DNA of 64,000 nucleotides from Methylobacter marinus A45 (GTDB lineage: Bacteria; Pseudomonadota; Gammaproteobacteria; Methylococcales; Methylomonadaceae): contig NZ_KB912877.1 of NCBI RefSeq assembly GCF_000383855.1, positions 3,537,917-3,601,916 on the forward strand, in the 5' to 3' direction. The notes beneath the pieces are model-generated. The model searched no databases, had not been told where the DNA came from, and saw only the letters and a program-made list of their open reading frames with translations. The first letter of the stretch is position 1; every line of letters begins with the position of its first letter. Positions 27,774-36,279 of the stretch are shown here, in pieces. The position numbers and the translations under genes were made by a program.

Positions 27774-28377
27774 GATAATAAACTCCCTTAAAAAATTGAG
27801 TGAGATATTGTACCCCTCACTTGGCGTCTGCGGAAATCTCCAGTAAAATCAAGGTTTCCGGTTGGTGGCGGGGGATTGAAATTTCTGACTAAGGCTCCGC
27901 ATTTTAGCCAACTCGTTTGAGGTCCACTATGGTCCCTAAAAGACTGTTAGTGCCGGATTTATTGCATCTTGCTTTTTAGTATCGTCACATTCAAAACCGC
28001 CGCATGAGTTACGAGAACAACAGAAAGATTTTGCCGGCAAACGGGATTATTTCGTATTGTCGCAGTGACCGTGCAATGAGCGATGCTGGAAAAACGGGTA
28101 AATTTTCCACAGTTTATTAACACGCTTGGAGAGTGTGCCATGCCTATGGTTTGAATGCGAAAGCGTGGACGCAGTTTATTTTTCGCAAGTGAGTGGAAAT
28201 CATATGCCACAGTGCTTCGAGTAATCGTCTGGGCCCTGCAATTACTGTCTCCTCCAGAGCTTACTGTAAAGCGGAATTATAACCCTAAGCTAAGGTTTAA
28301 AATTTTTTTGGGATCGGTAATAAACCTGTCCAGTCAACAAACAAGCTTTTCCGAAGCGATTAATTTTTTGGATTTCC
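27774..28377. other. Divergent intergenic region, no gene seen
   Basis: This 604-bp gap between the divergent methyltransferase and cmoA-like genes must hold both promoters. It is AT-rich with several short A and T runs. I see no open frame with a ribosome site, no tRNA, and no strong terminator. AATTATAACC near 28275 could be part of a -10 box for cmoA. Confidence 0.4.
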
Positions 28378-29106
28378 ATGTGCAAAGATCAAGTTTTTAA
28401 GGAACAAACTCAAAAGGCTGCAGATTTTAAATTCGGTACCGCGGTTGCCAATGTATTTGATGATATGGTGAACCGTTCGGTGCCTTTTTACGGAGAAATT
28501 CAGCGCATGATGGCGGAACTGGCTGCCGACTATGCCACTGCAGGTACAGATGTCTATGACTTAGGCTGCGCTACTGGGACTACTCTAATCGGTATGAACA
28601 CCTCGATAGCCGAGGATATTCGTTTTATTGGAATTGATGATTCCCCTGAAATGTTGAGCAAATGCCAAAACAAACTGGAAGAAGCCGGTTTTAAACGCCC
28701 TTTTGAATTACGTATTGCGGACTTAAATCAAAATGTCGAAATTTCCAACGCATCAGTCGCGATCTTATGTCTGACACTCCAATTTGTCCGTCCCATTAAT
28801 CGGGAAAAATTGTTGAAATCCATTTTTGATGGTTTAAACGGCGGCGGTGTATTGATTCTGGTGGAAAAAATATTAGCTGAAGACAGCATCTTTAATCGGG
28901 ACTTCATCAAGTATTATTATAACTACAAGCGACGCAACCATTATAGCGAGATGGAAATTTCACAGAAACGTGAAGCTTTGGAAAATATTCTTATCCCTTA
29001 TAAACTCAGTGAAAATATCACCTTGTTGCACGACACGGGTTTCGCACATTGCGAAATGTTTTTTAAGTGGCATAACTTTGCCGGACTCATTGCGGTGAAA
29101 CAATAA
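28378..29106 (+). CDS. cmoA: CmoA-type carboxy-S-adenosylmethionine synthase
   Basis: The 242-residue protein follows CmoA along its length: FGTAVANVFDDMVNRSVPFY at the start, the SAM loop DVYDLGCATGTT, CLTLQFVRP, and HYSEMEISQKREALENIL with the arginine that grips the carboxylate of prephenate-derived Cx-SAM. CmoA makes Cx-SAM, which CmoB uses to build the cmo5U modification at tRNA wobble position 34. No cmoB lies beside it, unlike in E. coli. The stop overlaps the inner edge of the right-hand 111-bp repeat, so the end of the gene is also the edge of the bracketed segment. Whether this is the housekeeping copy or an additional one cannot be decided from the window. Confidence 0.85.
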   Translation: MCKDQVFKEQTQKAADFKFGTAVANVFDDMVNRSVPFYGEIQRMMAELAADYATAGTDVYDLGCATGTTLIGMNTSIAEDIRFIGIDDSPEMLSKCQNKLEEAGFKRPFELRIADLNQNVEISNASVAILCLTLQFVRPINREKLLKSIFDGLNGGGVLILVEKILAEDSIFNRDFIKYYYNYKRRNHYSEMEISQKREALENILIPYKLSENITLLHDTGFAHCEMFFKWHNFAGLIAVKQ

Positions 29107-29206
29107 ATGGATCAGTCCCTGGGGTGCCGGGGCGATTGCGTTTTTGCGGATTTCAGGCCGGTGAGATTTTGCTGCCGGTAGTGGCACTCATGAATCAAAA
29201 AGCGGA
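29096..29206 (-). repeat. Right copy of 111-bp inverted repeat
   Basis: Matches the reverse complement of 26835-26945 with about seven differences, including one single-base insertion in a G/T run. Its left edge overlaps the last codons and stop of the cmoA-like gene, and its right edge leads into transposase-like sequence. Confidence 0.9.
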
Positions 29207-29450
29207 AGAAGCGTTACCCGAGTCGTCTGATCGATGGAGTGTGGCGTTAACTGAAACTCCTCGGCGGGTGCTCGACGCCATCCTCTATAACCTGAAAGCC
29301 GGTTGCCAGTGGGCAAGACCAGCGTGCTCGCTGGTTGGAGTGTCAACTGCCGGGGAGCCGCTCTCCTGTATCTCGCCGAATATTCACGGGGCACAAAAGA
29401 GCTGGGGTGCTCAGCGCATTAAACAGAATGAAAGCGCCCGTACGTAATCA
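29207..29450 (+). pseudogene. IS5-type transposase N-terminal relic
   Basis: The plus strand carries RRVLDAILYNLKAGCQW at about 29263-29313 in one frame and RYPSRLIDGVW in another just before it. IS5-family transposases of the short type begin with RYPSDLTDEQW and continue to REVLDAILYxLKTGCQWR, so both pieces fit, with a frameshift and a deletion between them. Nothing of the catalytic core follows. The relic starts where the right 111-bp repeat ends, which suggests the repeat contains the end of the element. Confidence 0.55.
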
Positions 29451-29472
29451 GCCAATAATTACCGGATTGCGC

Positions 29473-31320
29473 TTACCTGACTAATTGGACCGGCGCCGGA
29501 CTTTTGCTGATGAAAAGCGACTGATCGGACAGGTCGGCCGGTTTTTCCAGGGCGCTCTGCAAAACCGGATCATGATCGTAAATATCCTGGTAAAACACCA
29601 AATTATCATGCTGATCGAGAAACGACGTCGTGTAAAAGAACAGAACCGGGATCGGCTTTTTCAGGAGCACGCGTTGCGTTTTCGGCGTCTGCATGGCTTG
29701 CTGTATGGTTTCCGGGCTCCATCCCGCCTGGTCTTTAAGGACGAACTCCGCCAGCCGCTGAGGATGTTCAACCCGCACGCAGCCGTGGCTGAAATCCCGG
29801 CGCGACCTGCCAAACAAGGCATTGGCCGGCGTGTCATGCAGATAGACGTCGCTCTGATTGGGGAAAATGAATTTTACCTTGCCCAGGGCGTTTTTGTTGC
29901 CGGGGCGCTGCCGGGCTTTTAATGTGCCTTTTCTCAACCGGGAAATTGATTGGTCGGTCAATGGCACGGCCTTGACTTCATTGCCGAAATTGGGAACCAG
30001 TTCGATATTCTCCTTGGCGAGGTAATTTCGGTCTTTGATTATTTTAGGCAATACTTCGGTTTTCAGAATGCTGTAGGGGATATTCCAATACGGCATGAAA
30101 TCAATAAACCGCATTTCCGCCATCAACACCGGTGTCTGGTTTTCCAAAGCCTTGCCGACCACCACTTTCATGTTCAGCGCCTCGGCATCGATTTCCCCTT
30201 GGGCGTTGAACGCCCATAACTGGAAGGCGGGAATATTAACGATAATCGACGGTCCGGCCGGGAGTTCAGGCAGCCAGCGCAGCCTTTCCATGGCTAGTTC
30301 GATTTGCGTGACACGCTGTTTTAGCGGCACGTTGAGTGCCGCGGCGGTATTTTTGCCGATCACGCCGTCGGCATCCAGGCCGTGCCGATACTGGAAATTT
30401 TTAACGGCCTCAACGATTTCGCCCGTATAAATCGGCGCGGCTTCGTCGTTGCCGCCTTCGTCGGCTTTATCTTCAGGCAGGTCGCCGACCGCGATCAGGA
30501 ACCGGCGCAGCTCCGCCATTTTCGGCAGCTTATCGTCGGGCCGTATGGCGTTGGCGTAGGTCAGTTCAAAAGGCCGGGCTTCGGCGGCCAGTCGGCGATA
30601 AGCGGCTAAAGCCTGCTTCAGCTTTTGATACTGCTTTAATTTCGGCTCGACCAACAGGGGCAGTTTGGCAATCGTATCTTGCGCCAGACTGTCTTTAATC
30701 AGCGCCGGCAAATCGGTCAGTTTTTTTGCCCTTAGCTTCAGGTTGAAATTGATGCCTTGCGGATTAACCCGGCCGTAATGCAGGTCGTGCAGGAAACGCA
30801 GCAGGGACAGGCTCAGCGCCGTATCATACAAGGCGAGCGAGTGATGGTTTTCAGGATCGGGCTGCAAGGCCGCCGGCAGTTTCCGCTGTAGCGCCTCGGC
30901 GTCATAATTCGCCGGATTCAAGCCGTGTACCGAAGCTTCTTCCAGCAACGTCAGGGCTGTGGCGATATTTTTTTCCGAATGATCATGGCCCAGCCATAAC
31001 AGCTGATGGCCGCTGAGCCTATAGAGATTCTCGAGATCCTCCGCGCGATTGAGGAAGCTGGACAGTTTCAGGTATGGATGCTGTTTTGCCGCGATAATGG
31101 CGATGATTTCCTGCTCCACGCCGGCCGGCTGGCCGTCCGTCTCCTCCGCGTGCCCCCACGGCGAGGATACCATCAGGGAGAACAGCATCAACAACCGGCC
31201 GATATAGCGCCTGCTCCGCCGTTTTAGGTCAGTTTGCGATAATTTCGAGATGCCGGAAACATAATGAATCCCATAACTATAACCATTTGCCAATATAATC
31301 AGCCGCATGCAATGTAACAC
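29473..31320 (-). CDS. YcbB-type L,D-transpeptidase
   Basis: This enzyme cross-links peptidoglycan stem peptides in the periplasm. The C-terminal half has the YkuD catalytic motif FSHGCVRVEHPQ (about residues 517-528) with the nucleophilic cysteine, and upstream lies a peptidoglycan-binding helix set (EAVKNFQYRHGLDADGVIGKNTAAALN, here cited in part: FQYRHGLDADGVIG). An N-terminal region of about 270 residues (GLNPANYDAEALQ) matches the YcbB/LdtD layout. The open frame begins upstream of the signal peptide; a start near MLFSLMVSSPWGHAEE (about residue 44) would place the signal sequence at the N-terminus, so the first 43 residues may not be translated. Length fits YcbB (615 as read). Confidence 0.88.
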   Translation of the reverse strand: MLHCMRLIILANGYSYGIHYVSGISKLSQTDLKRRSRRYIGRLLMLFSLMVSSPWGHAEETDGQPAGVEQEIIAIIAAKQHPYLKLSSFLNRAEDLENLYRLSGHQLLWLGHDHSEKNIATALTLLEEASVHGLNPANYDAEALQRKLPAALQPDPENHHSLALYDTALSLSLLRFLHDLHYGRVNPQGINFNLKLRAKKLTDLPALIKDSLAQDTIAKLPLLVEPKLKQYQKLKQALAAYRRLAAEARPFELTYANAIRPDDKLPKMAELRRFLIAVGDLPEDKADEGGNDEAAPIYTGEIVEAVKNFQYRHGLDADGVIGKNTAAALNVPLKQRVTQIELAMERLRWLPELPAGPSIIVNIPAFQLWAFNAQGEIDAEALNMKVVVGKALENQTPVLMAEMRFIDFMPYWNIPYSILKTEVLPKIIKDRNYLAKENIELVPNFGNEVKAVPLTDQSISRLRKGTLKARQRPGNKNALGKVKFIFPNQSDVYLHDTPANALFGRSRRDFSHGCVRVEHPQRLAEFVLKDQAGWSPETIQQAMQTPKTQRVLLKKPIPVLFFYTTSFLDQHDNLVFYQDIYDHDPVLQSALEKPADLSDQSLFISKSPAPVQLVR

Positions 31321-31520
31321 CTACTTATAATCCAGTTCTAAAACCCGACGACGCCGACGTACCGCTATCACGCCGCGCATTCTATCATAGAGCCGAAGCT
31401 TGACAGTTATTTACATGAGCTCATTGAAATTTAAGATTACTTTGCTAGTTTATAAAACGGATGTACTGTTCGGATTATGTCGGGCTGTTTTTTTCAGGCG
31501 CTCCACTATTATTGGTTTAA

Positions 31521-31929
31521 TAACTGATGTTACGCAGTAAGTTGAATTCAGATCGGTTTAGCAAAGTGTCGCTAGCGCGACGATTGTTTGAATCGGGTTT
31601 ATCGCACCCGAAGGCGAGTTACTTTCTTTTGCGCGGCCAAAAGAAAGTAACCAAAGAAAAGGCCGCCCGTTGCCGCTTTTTCCTTGCGCTCCTCGCTCTT
31701 GTGCCCCTTGCGGGTATTCGACGAGGGTTGCCAAAAGGGACTTCCTGTCCCTTTGGCAACGCGCTGCATCCATGCAGCGCCCCTTTGGGCTGCTCACTCG
31801 GCACATCCCTGTACCTCGCTCTTTGGGTGCGATGCATGCAAATCGGCTATCCTGCCGATTTGTCTCGCCGAAAGCTGCGGTGCTCGGCGCGGCAAACGGG
31901 ATAAAATTGTCCGTGCGTAACATCAGTTA
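31521..31929. repeat. MITE-like, hairpin-rich 409-bp element
   Basis: The stretch is bounded by a perfect 16-bp inverted repeat, TAACTGATGTTACGCA at 31521-31536 and its complement at 31914-31929. Inside are at least five strong hairpins: 31618-31631 with 31638-31651 (14 bp, GTTACTTTCTTTTG), 31727-31740 with 31748-31760, 31761-31769 with 31772-31780 (GCGCTGCAT), a GCCC/GGGC stem just after, and 31839-31847 with 31854-31862 (CAAATCGGC). Frames on both strands are open across it, but these are by-products of the repeats, and similar strings (KKVTKEKAARC) recur as spurious proteins in many gammaproteobacteria. No transposase is encoded. It is best read as a non-autonomous mobile element or a structured-RNA repeat. 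Confidence 0.8.
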
Positions 31930-32056
31930 ATAACGACCCGGAAGCAGGCTGATAATGGCCGGGTTTCTGATAGAATAGCCGAACAATCGGGCATGGCGTC
32001 CCGTTCTGTAACGGTGTAATACCTTCTGTTTTTCTCCCTGTTGTCCTTAATTCTTC

Positions 32057-35000
32057 ATGAAAAGTATGAATTCCCGCTCTGCTGTTAATTCAATGACTCA
32101 TCATTTACTGTGCCTGGTGCTTATTCTCTGTTTCGGCTCATTTCCGGTCTGGGCAGAACAAACATCGTCCAATACGGCGCAGGAAAGAGGCAATGCCGGC
32201 ATTACCCCGGATGCGTTGCAGGCCAGGATCGAAGCATTGAACGCGCGGCAAGGCCTGGATGAAGCCTTGAAGACCAAGATGCTCAAGTTCTATCAGTCCG
32301 CGCAGGACAATCTGGCCAATGCGGAAAAATTCAACAATCAGGAGGCCGGCTTTAAGGAAGCCGTTGCCAAGGCGCCGGATAAAACCAGACGTCTGCAAAA
32401 GCAGATTGACCAGCTCCAGAAAAAACTGGCCAAACAAAAAATAGAGGATTTCAGCAATATCCCCATCGCGGAGCTGGAGCAGCGGCTTATTCTTGAAAGA
32501 GGCAAGGTCAGCAGCCTGGATGAGCGGATTAGAAGGCTGGAAGACGAGCTGATGAGGCAAAACAGCCGCCCGCAGCTCATACGCGAGGAAATCGTGGCGG
32601 CCGAACAGGCGCTGGATTCGGCACGAAAACAATTGGACTTGCCTGCCGGCAATGCCGATGCAAAACCCGAGCTCGAAGCCTGGCAGATGCAGTTGAAAAC
32701 CCTGATCGAATCACGCGCGGCCGAGCTGAAGATGCTGGAAATAGAGGCAATGAGCAACCCGGCCAGGGTGGAGCAGATCAAAGCAGAGCTACAGTTGCTG
32801 AATGTGGAGAAAGCCGCGCTGACACCCGTGGTAAGCGCCATTGAAAATCTGCTGGCCGAGAGGCACCTGGAGGAAGCCCGGGAGGTGCAGGAAGCGCTCA
32901 GCCAGGCGGAAAAAGAAATTGCCGGCAAGCATGCGGTAATTCAGGTCGTTACACGCGAAAACATTCAATTGAGCCGGGATTTGCAAATTATCACGACCAA
33001 GATTGATAAATACGCCGAACAAAAAAACCGTGTCGATGAACAATCCACGGAAATCAGCAACGATTTTAAAAGCGCCGAAAAGAAAATCAGCCTGGCCGGA
33101 CTGAGTCCCGCGCTGGGCAAGATATTGCGCGAGCAGCGCCGCAATCTGCCGACTGAGGATCAATTTGCGCAGCAATCGCAAACGATCCAGAACGAAACGG
33201 CTTTAACCAGTCTTGAGCAATTCAAGGTTGAGGACAAGTTGAAAAAGCTCACCAATATCGATGACGAACTGCGCATGTTCATGGAGCAAGTCGATGCGGC
33301 AATGCCGGCCGACCGGCGCATGATGATACAGGCCGAATTGCGCATGCTGCTGGACAGCCAGAAAGACTTGTTGAATAAGCTGTCGGCTGATTACACCACC
33401 TATCTGCGCACGCTGGGCGATCTGGATTTTGCCAGGCAGCAGATGATCAAGCAGGCTGAGAGTTTTGCCGTCTATCTGGACGAACGCTTATTGTGGGTGC
33501 CCAGTTCCGCCCCGATCGATTCGGATTTTATCGTCGACTTGTACCATTCGATTCAATGGCTGCTGTCGCCGCACAACTGGCTGGCCGTGGCTAAGGGTAC
33601 GTTCCGGGTGGCGTTGCAAAACCTGTTTCTGAGCATAATTGCCTTGTTCGTCATGACGGTTTCCATATTAGCCAGGAACTGGGCAAAACGGCAGTTGACG
33701 GCCATTTCCCAAAAAGTCGAGAAAATTTATACGGATAAATTCAACTATACCTTGGAGGCGCTGGCATACACGCTGGTGCTGGTGTTGCCGCTGCCGCTGT
33801 TTCTTTATTATCTGGGCTGGTTTTTAGCCACTCATGCCCATATTGACGATTTTAGCCGGTCGGTCGGGGCAGGTTTGCAGGGCATTGCGGCTCCCTGGTT
33901 TTTCCTCGAGTTTTTTTATCGGCTGTTTGCCGCCAAAGGCATTGCGCGTAAACACTTTCAATGGCAGGAAAGCACAACCGGATTTCTGCGCAGCCAGATC
34001 GCCTGGATCCGTTTTATTGTCCTGCCGGCCCTATTCACTATACATGCCGCCGAAGCGTCCAGCATTTCAAGCCATAGCGATAACCTCGGCCGCTTGGCTC
34101 TAATTATCGTCATGATGGTCATGGCGGTCTTTGTGGCCAAGGCGTTAAAACCGTCCTCGGGCCTGTTGCGGGATTACATTAAAGACAACTCCGACGGCTG
34201 GGTGGCCCGGCTGCGCTACATCTGGTATCCGGCCAGCATCCTGGTGCCTGTCATTGTGATTGGCTTCGCCGCCGCCGGCTATTATCAGAGCGCGGTGGAA
34301 TTGCAGCAAAAACTGACGGTTACGCTGCGGCTGCTGTTTGTGTCCGCTATCGTGCATCAAATGGTCGTACGCTGGTTAACACTGGTCAATCGGCAGTTGG
34401 CCTTGAAAAATGTCCGGCAAAAACGCAAAAGCGCGGCCAGCAGTAGCACGAAGCAAGCGGCGGCAGGCGCGGAAGACCCCGTGCTGCCCGGTGACGAAGA
34501 GCTGATCGATATTCCTAAGATCAATGCACAAACCACGAAACTGCTGAATGTCTTTATCGGTTTCGGCCTCGTTATCGGATTCTGGATGATCTGGGAAAAC
34601 ATCCTGCCGGCGTTTTCGTTTCTGGACAACATCGTGCTCTGGCAACATCAGGTGATCGCCGATGGAGAGGAAAGCTATCAACCGATAACGCTGACTAATT
34701 TGCTGCTGGCCGGACTGTATGTGTTTATTGTCATCGTCTCCGTGCACAATTTTTCCGGTGTCGTGGAAGTCTTGATATTCAGGCGCATATCGGTGGCGGC
34801 GGGCAGTCGCTATGCGGTCAATCAGCTGGCCAAGTATGTGCTGATCTCCATCGGTTTTATCAGCGTCGCCAATGAACTCGGCGGCAGCTGGTCGCAGGTG
34901 CAGTGGCTGGTGGCGGCGCTCAGTGTCGGCCTGGGCTTCGGCTTGCAGGAAATCTTCGCCAATCTGGTGTCCGGCATCATTTTGCTGTTCGAGCGGCCGG

Positions 35001-35506
35001 TGCGCGTGGGCGATACCGTGACTATCGGCGATATCAGCGGCAAGGTCAGCCGTATCCAAATGCGTGCCACGACGCTGATAGACTGGGATCAAAAAGAACT
35101 GATCGTGCCGAATAAAACCTTTATCACCAGCCAGCTCGTGAACTGGACCTTAAGCGATGCGACTACCCGGGTCGTGATTCCTGTAGGCATTGCTTACGGC
35201 TCCGATGTGGGATTGGCGCATAAAGTCATGATCGATACGGTACGTTCCATTCCGCAAGTACTGGCGGACCCTGAACCCGGCGTCGTGTTTGTGGGTTTCG
35301 GCGAGAGTTCCTTGGATTTTTCCATTCGGGTTTATGTCAGTGAGCTGGCGAACCGGGTGCCTGTCACGCACGACTTGCTCGTTCGGCTCGATCAGGCCTT
35401 CCGCGACAACAATATAGAGATCCCTTTTCCGCAAAGGGATATTCATGTCCGTTCCATTGTGCGGGAAGCGAAGATCATCAGCTCAGAGAATGTACAGCCT
35501 CAGTAG
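32057..35506 (+). CDS. MscK/KefA-type giant mechanosensitive channel
   Basis: The 1149-residue protein has a signal peptide (about 1-34, ending in VWA), a long periplasmic coiled-coil region to about residue 480 (many QKQIDQLQKKLAKQK-like heptads), about eleven membrane spans from 510 to 1000, and a C-terminal MscS domain with SVGLGFGLQEIFANLVSGIILLFERPVRVGD (cited in part: VGLGFGLQEIFANLVSG). The layout is that of MscK/MscM rather than the short MscS. Such channels open on membrane tension and let ions out when cells are suddenly diluted. The gene is followed by a strong hairpin. Confidence 0.92.
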   Translation: MKSMNSRSAVNSMTHHLLCLVLILCFGSFPVWAEQTSSNTAQERGNAGITPDALQARIEALNARQGLDEALKTKMLKFYQSAQDNLANAEKFNNQEAGFKEAVAKAPDKTRRLQKQIDQLQKKLAKQKIEDFSNIPIAELEQRLILERGKVSSLDERIRRLEDELMRQNSRPQLIREEIVAAEQALDSARKQLDLPAGNADAKPELEAWQMQLKTLIESRAAELKMLEIEAMSNPARVEQIKAELQLLNVEKAALTPVVSAIENLLAERHLEEAREVQEALSQAEKEIAGKHAVIQVVTRENIQLSRDLQIITTKIDKYAEQKNRVDEQSTEISNDFKSAEKKISLAGLSPALGKILREQRRNLPTEDQFAQQSQTIQNETALTSLEQFKVEDKLKKLTNIDDELRMFMEQVDAAMPADRRMMIQAELRMLLDSQKDLLNKLSADYTTYLRTLGDLDFARQQMIKQAESFAVYLDERLLWVPSSAPIDSDFIVDLYHSIQWLLSPHNWLAVAKGTFRVALQNLFLSIIALFVMTVSILARNWAKRQLTAISQKVEKIYTDKFNYTLEALAYTLVLVLPLPLFLYYLGWFLATHAHIDDFSRSVGAGLQGIAAPWFFLEFFYRLFAAKGIARKHFQWQESTTGFLRSQIAWIRFIVLPALFTIHAAEASSISSHSDNLGRLALIIVMMVMAVFVAKALKPSSGLLRDYIKDNSDGWVARLRYIWYPASILVPVIVIGFAAAGYYQSAVELQQKLTVTLRLLFVSAIVHQMVVRWLTLVNRQLALKNVRQKRKSAASSSTKQAAAGAEDPVLPGDEELIDIPKINAQTTKLLNVFIGFGLVIGFWMIWENILPAFSFLDNIVLWQHQVIADGEESYQPITLTNLLLAGLYVFIVIVSVHNFSGVVEVLIFRRISVAAGSRYAVNQLAKYVLISIGFISVANELGGSWSQVQWLVAALSVGLGFGLQEIFANLVSGIILLFERPVRVGDTVTIGDISGKVSRIQMRATTLIDWDQKELIVPNKTFITSQLVNWTLSDATTRVVIPVGIAYGSDVGLAHKVMIDTVRSIPQVLADPEPGVVFVGFGESSLDFSIRVYVSELANRVPVTHDLLVRLDQAFRDNNIEIPFPQRDIHVRSIVREAKIISSENVQPQ

Positions 35507-35537
35507 GCCGGGCTGGCGTTTGGCCAAAGCCCGGCCT
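35505..35537 (+). terminator. Hairpin after the mscK-type gene
   Basis: AGGCCGGGCT at 35505-35514 pairs with AGCCCGGCCT at 35528-35537, a 10-bp GC-rich stem starting at the stop codon. The T run is poor (TTGGCGATTTT), so termination by this hairpin alone is likely but not certain. Confidence 0.6.
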
Positions 35538-35647
35538 TGGCGATTTTCAGGAGGCCGGGTTTATCAAAGGCGGCATGCTATCAAGAATGGGGCGCATTTC
35601 GGGTCGAATCAATTCGACCCTAAGGATCTGCTGCCGGATGGGGGGCG

Positions 35648-36127
35648 TCAGGCAAGCTGCCGGTAATTGCCGCAATAATACAGCAGCGGATCGCCCGAAC
35701 GGCAAATCGTGTCCTGCACTTCGCCGATCATGATCCAGTGCGTGCCGGCGCGCACTTTCTCAACCACTTTGCAATCCAGCGACATGAGGCTGTCGGTCAG
35801 GATGGGGGCACCGGTCGTGCCGGGTTCCCAGGCGGCATTCTCGAAGCGCTCTTTCTGGCTGCGGCCGCCGGCGAACTGATTGGAAACGTCCTGCTGGTCC
35901 GAAGTCAGTACATTGACGGCAAAGCACTGGCTTTCTTCAATGCCCGCGCCGGTATCGGCCGAGTCATTGATGCATACCAGTATTTGAGGAGGGTCGACTG
36001 AAACGCTGGAAAATGCGGTGACGGTCATGCCTTGCACCCCAAATTTCCCGGATTGTGTGGTAACCACGGTGACGCCGCTGGCCCAAAGTTGTAGCGCTTT
36101 TTTAAAATCATCAACACTGACAGGCAT
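35648..36127 (-). CDS. Flavin reductase-like, FMN-binding protein
   Basis: At 159 residues, this is a short flavin-reductase-type protein: residues 10-40 give ALQLWASGVTVVTTQ and GMTVTAFSSVSVDPPQILVCIN, the FMN phosphate and ring contacts of the family, and HWIMIGEVQDTI holds the conserved histidine region. Such proteins pass electrons from NAD(P)H to free flavin for a partner monooxygenase. No partner oxygenase is encoded within the window. It lies on the minus strand downstream of the FadE-type gene with a 152-bp gap. Confidence 0.85.
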   Translation of the reverse strand: MPVSVDDFKKALQLWASGVTVVTTQSGKFGVQGMTVTAFSSVSVDPPQILVCINDSADTGAGIEESQCFAVNVLTSDQQDVSNQFAGGRSQKERFENAAWEPGTTGAPILTDSLMSLDCKVVEKVRAGTHWIMIGEVQDTICRSGDPLLYYCGNYRQLA

Positions 36128-36279
36128 TCATTTCTCCGATTATTCCAGCTTGAGGCAGGGCTCAGGCATTTAAAGTGATTGGAGCGATATGGTACAACAC
36201 CTGACCGTGCTTGTTAAATAGTCGGGCTTGCACGCCAGGTATTGCACTATTGTCGGGAAACAGGCGGCACCGGGGCCTG

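Noticed and set aside
31527-31930. Several open frames on both strands in the 31.5-31.9 kb element
   Set aside because: They arise from the hairpin-rich repeat; all frames are open in parts and similar spurious proteins occur in many genomes.
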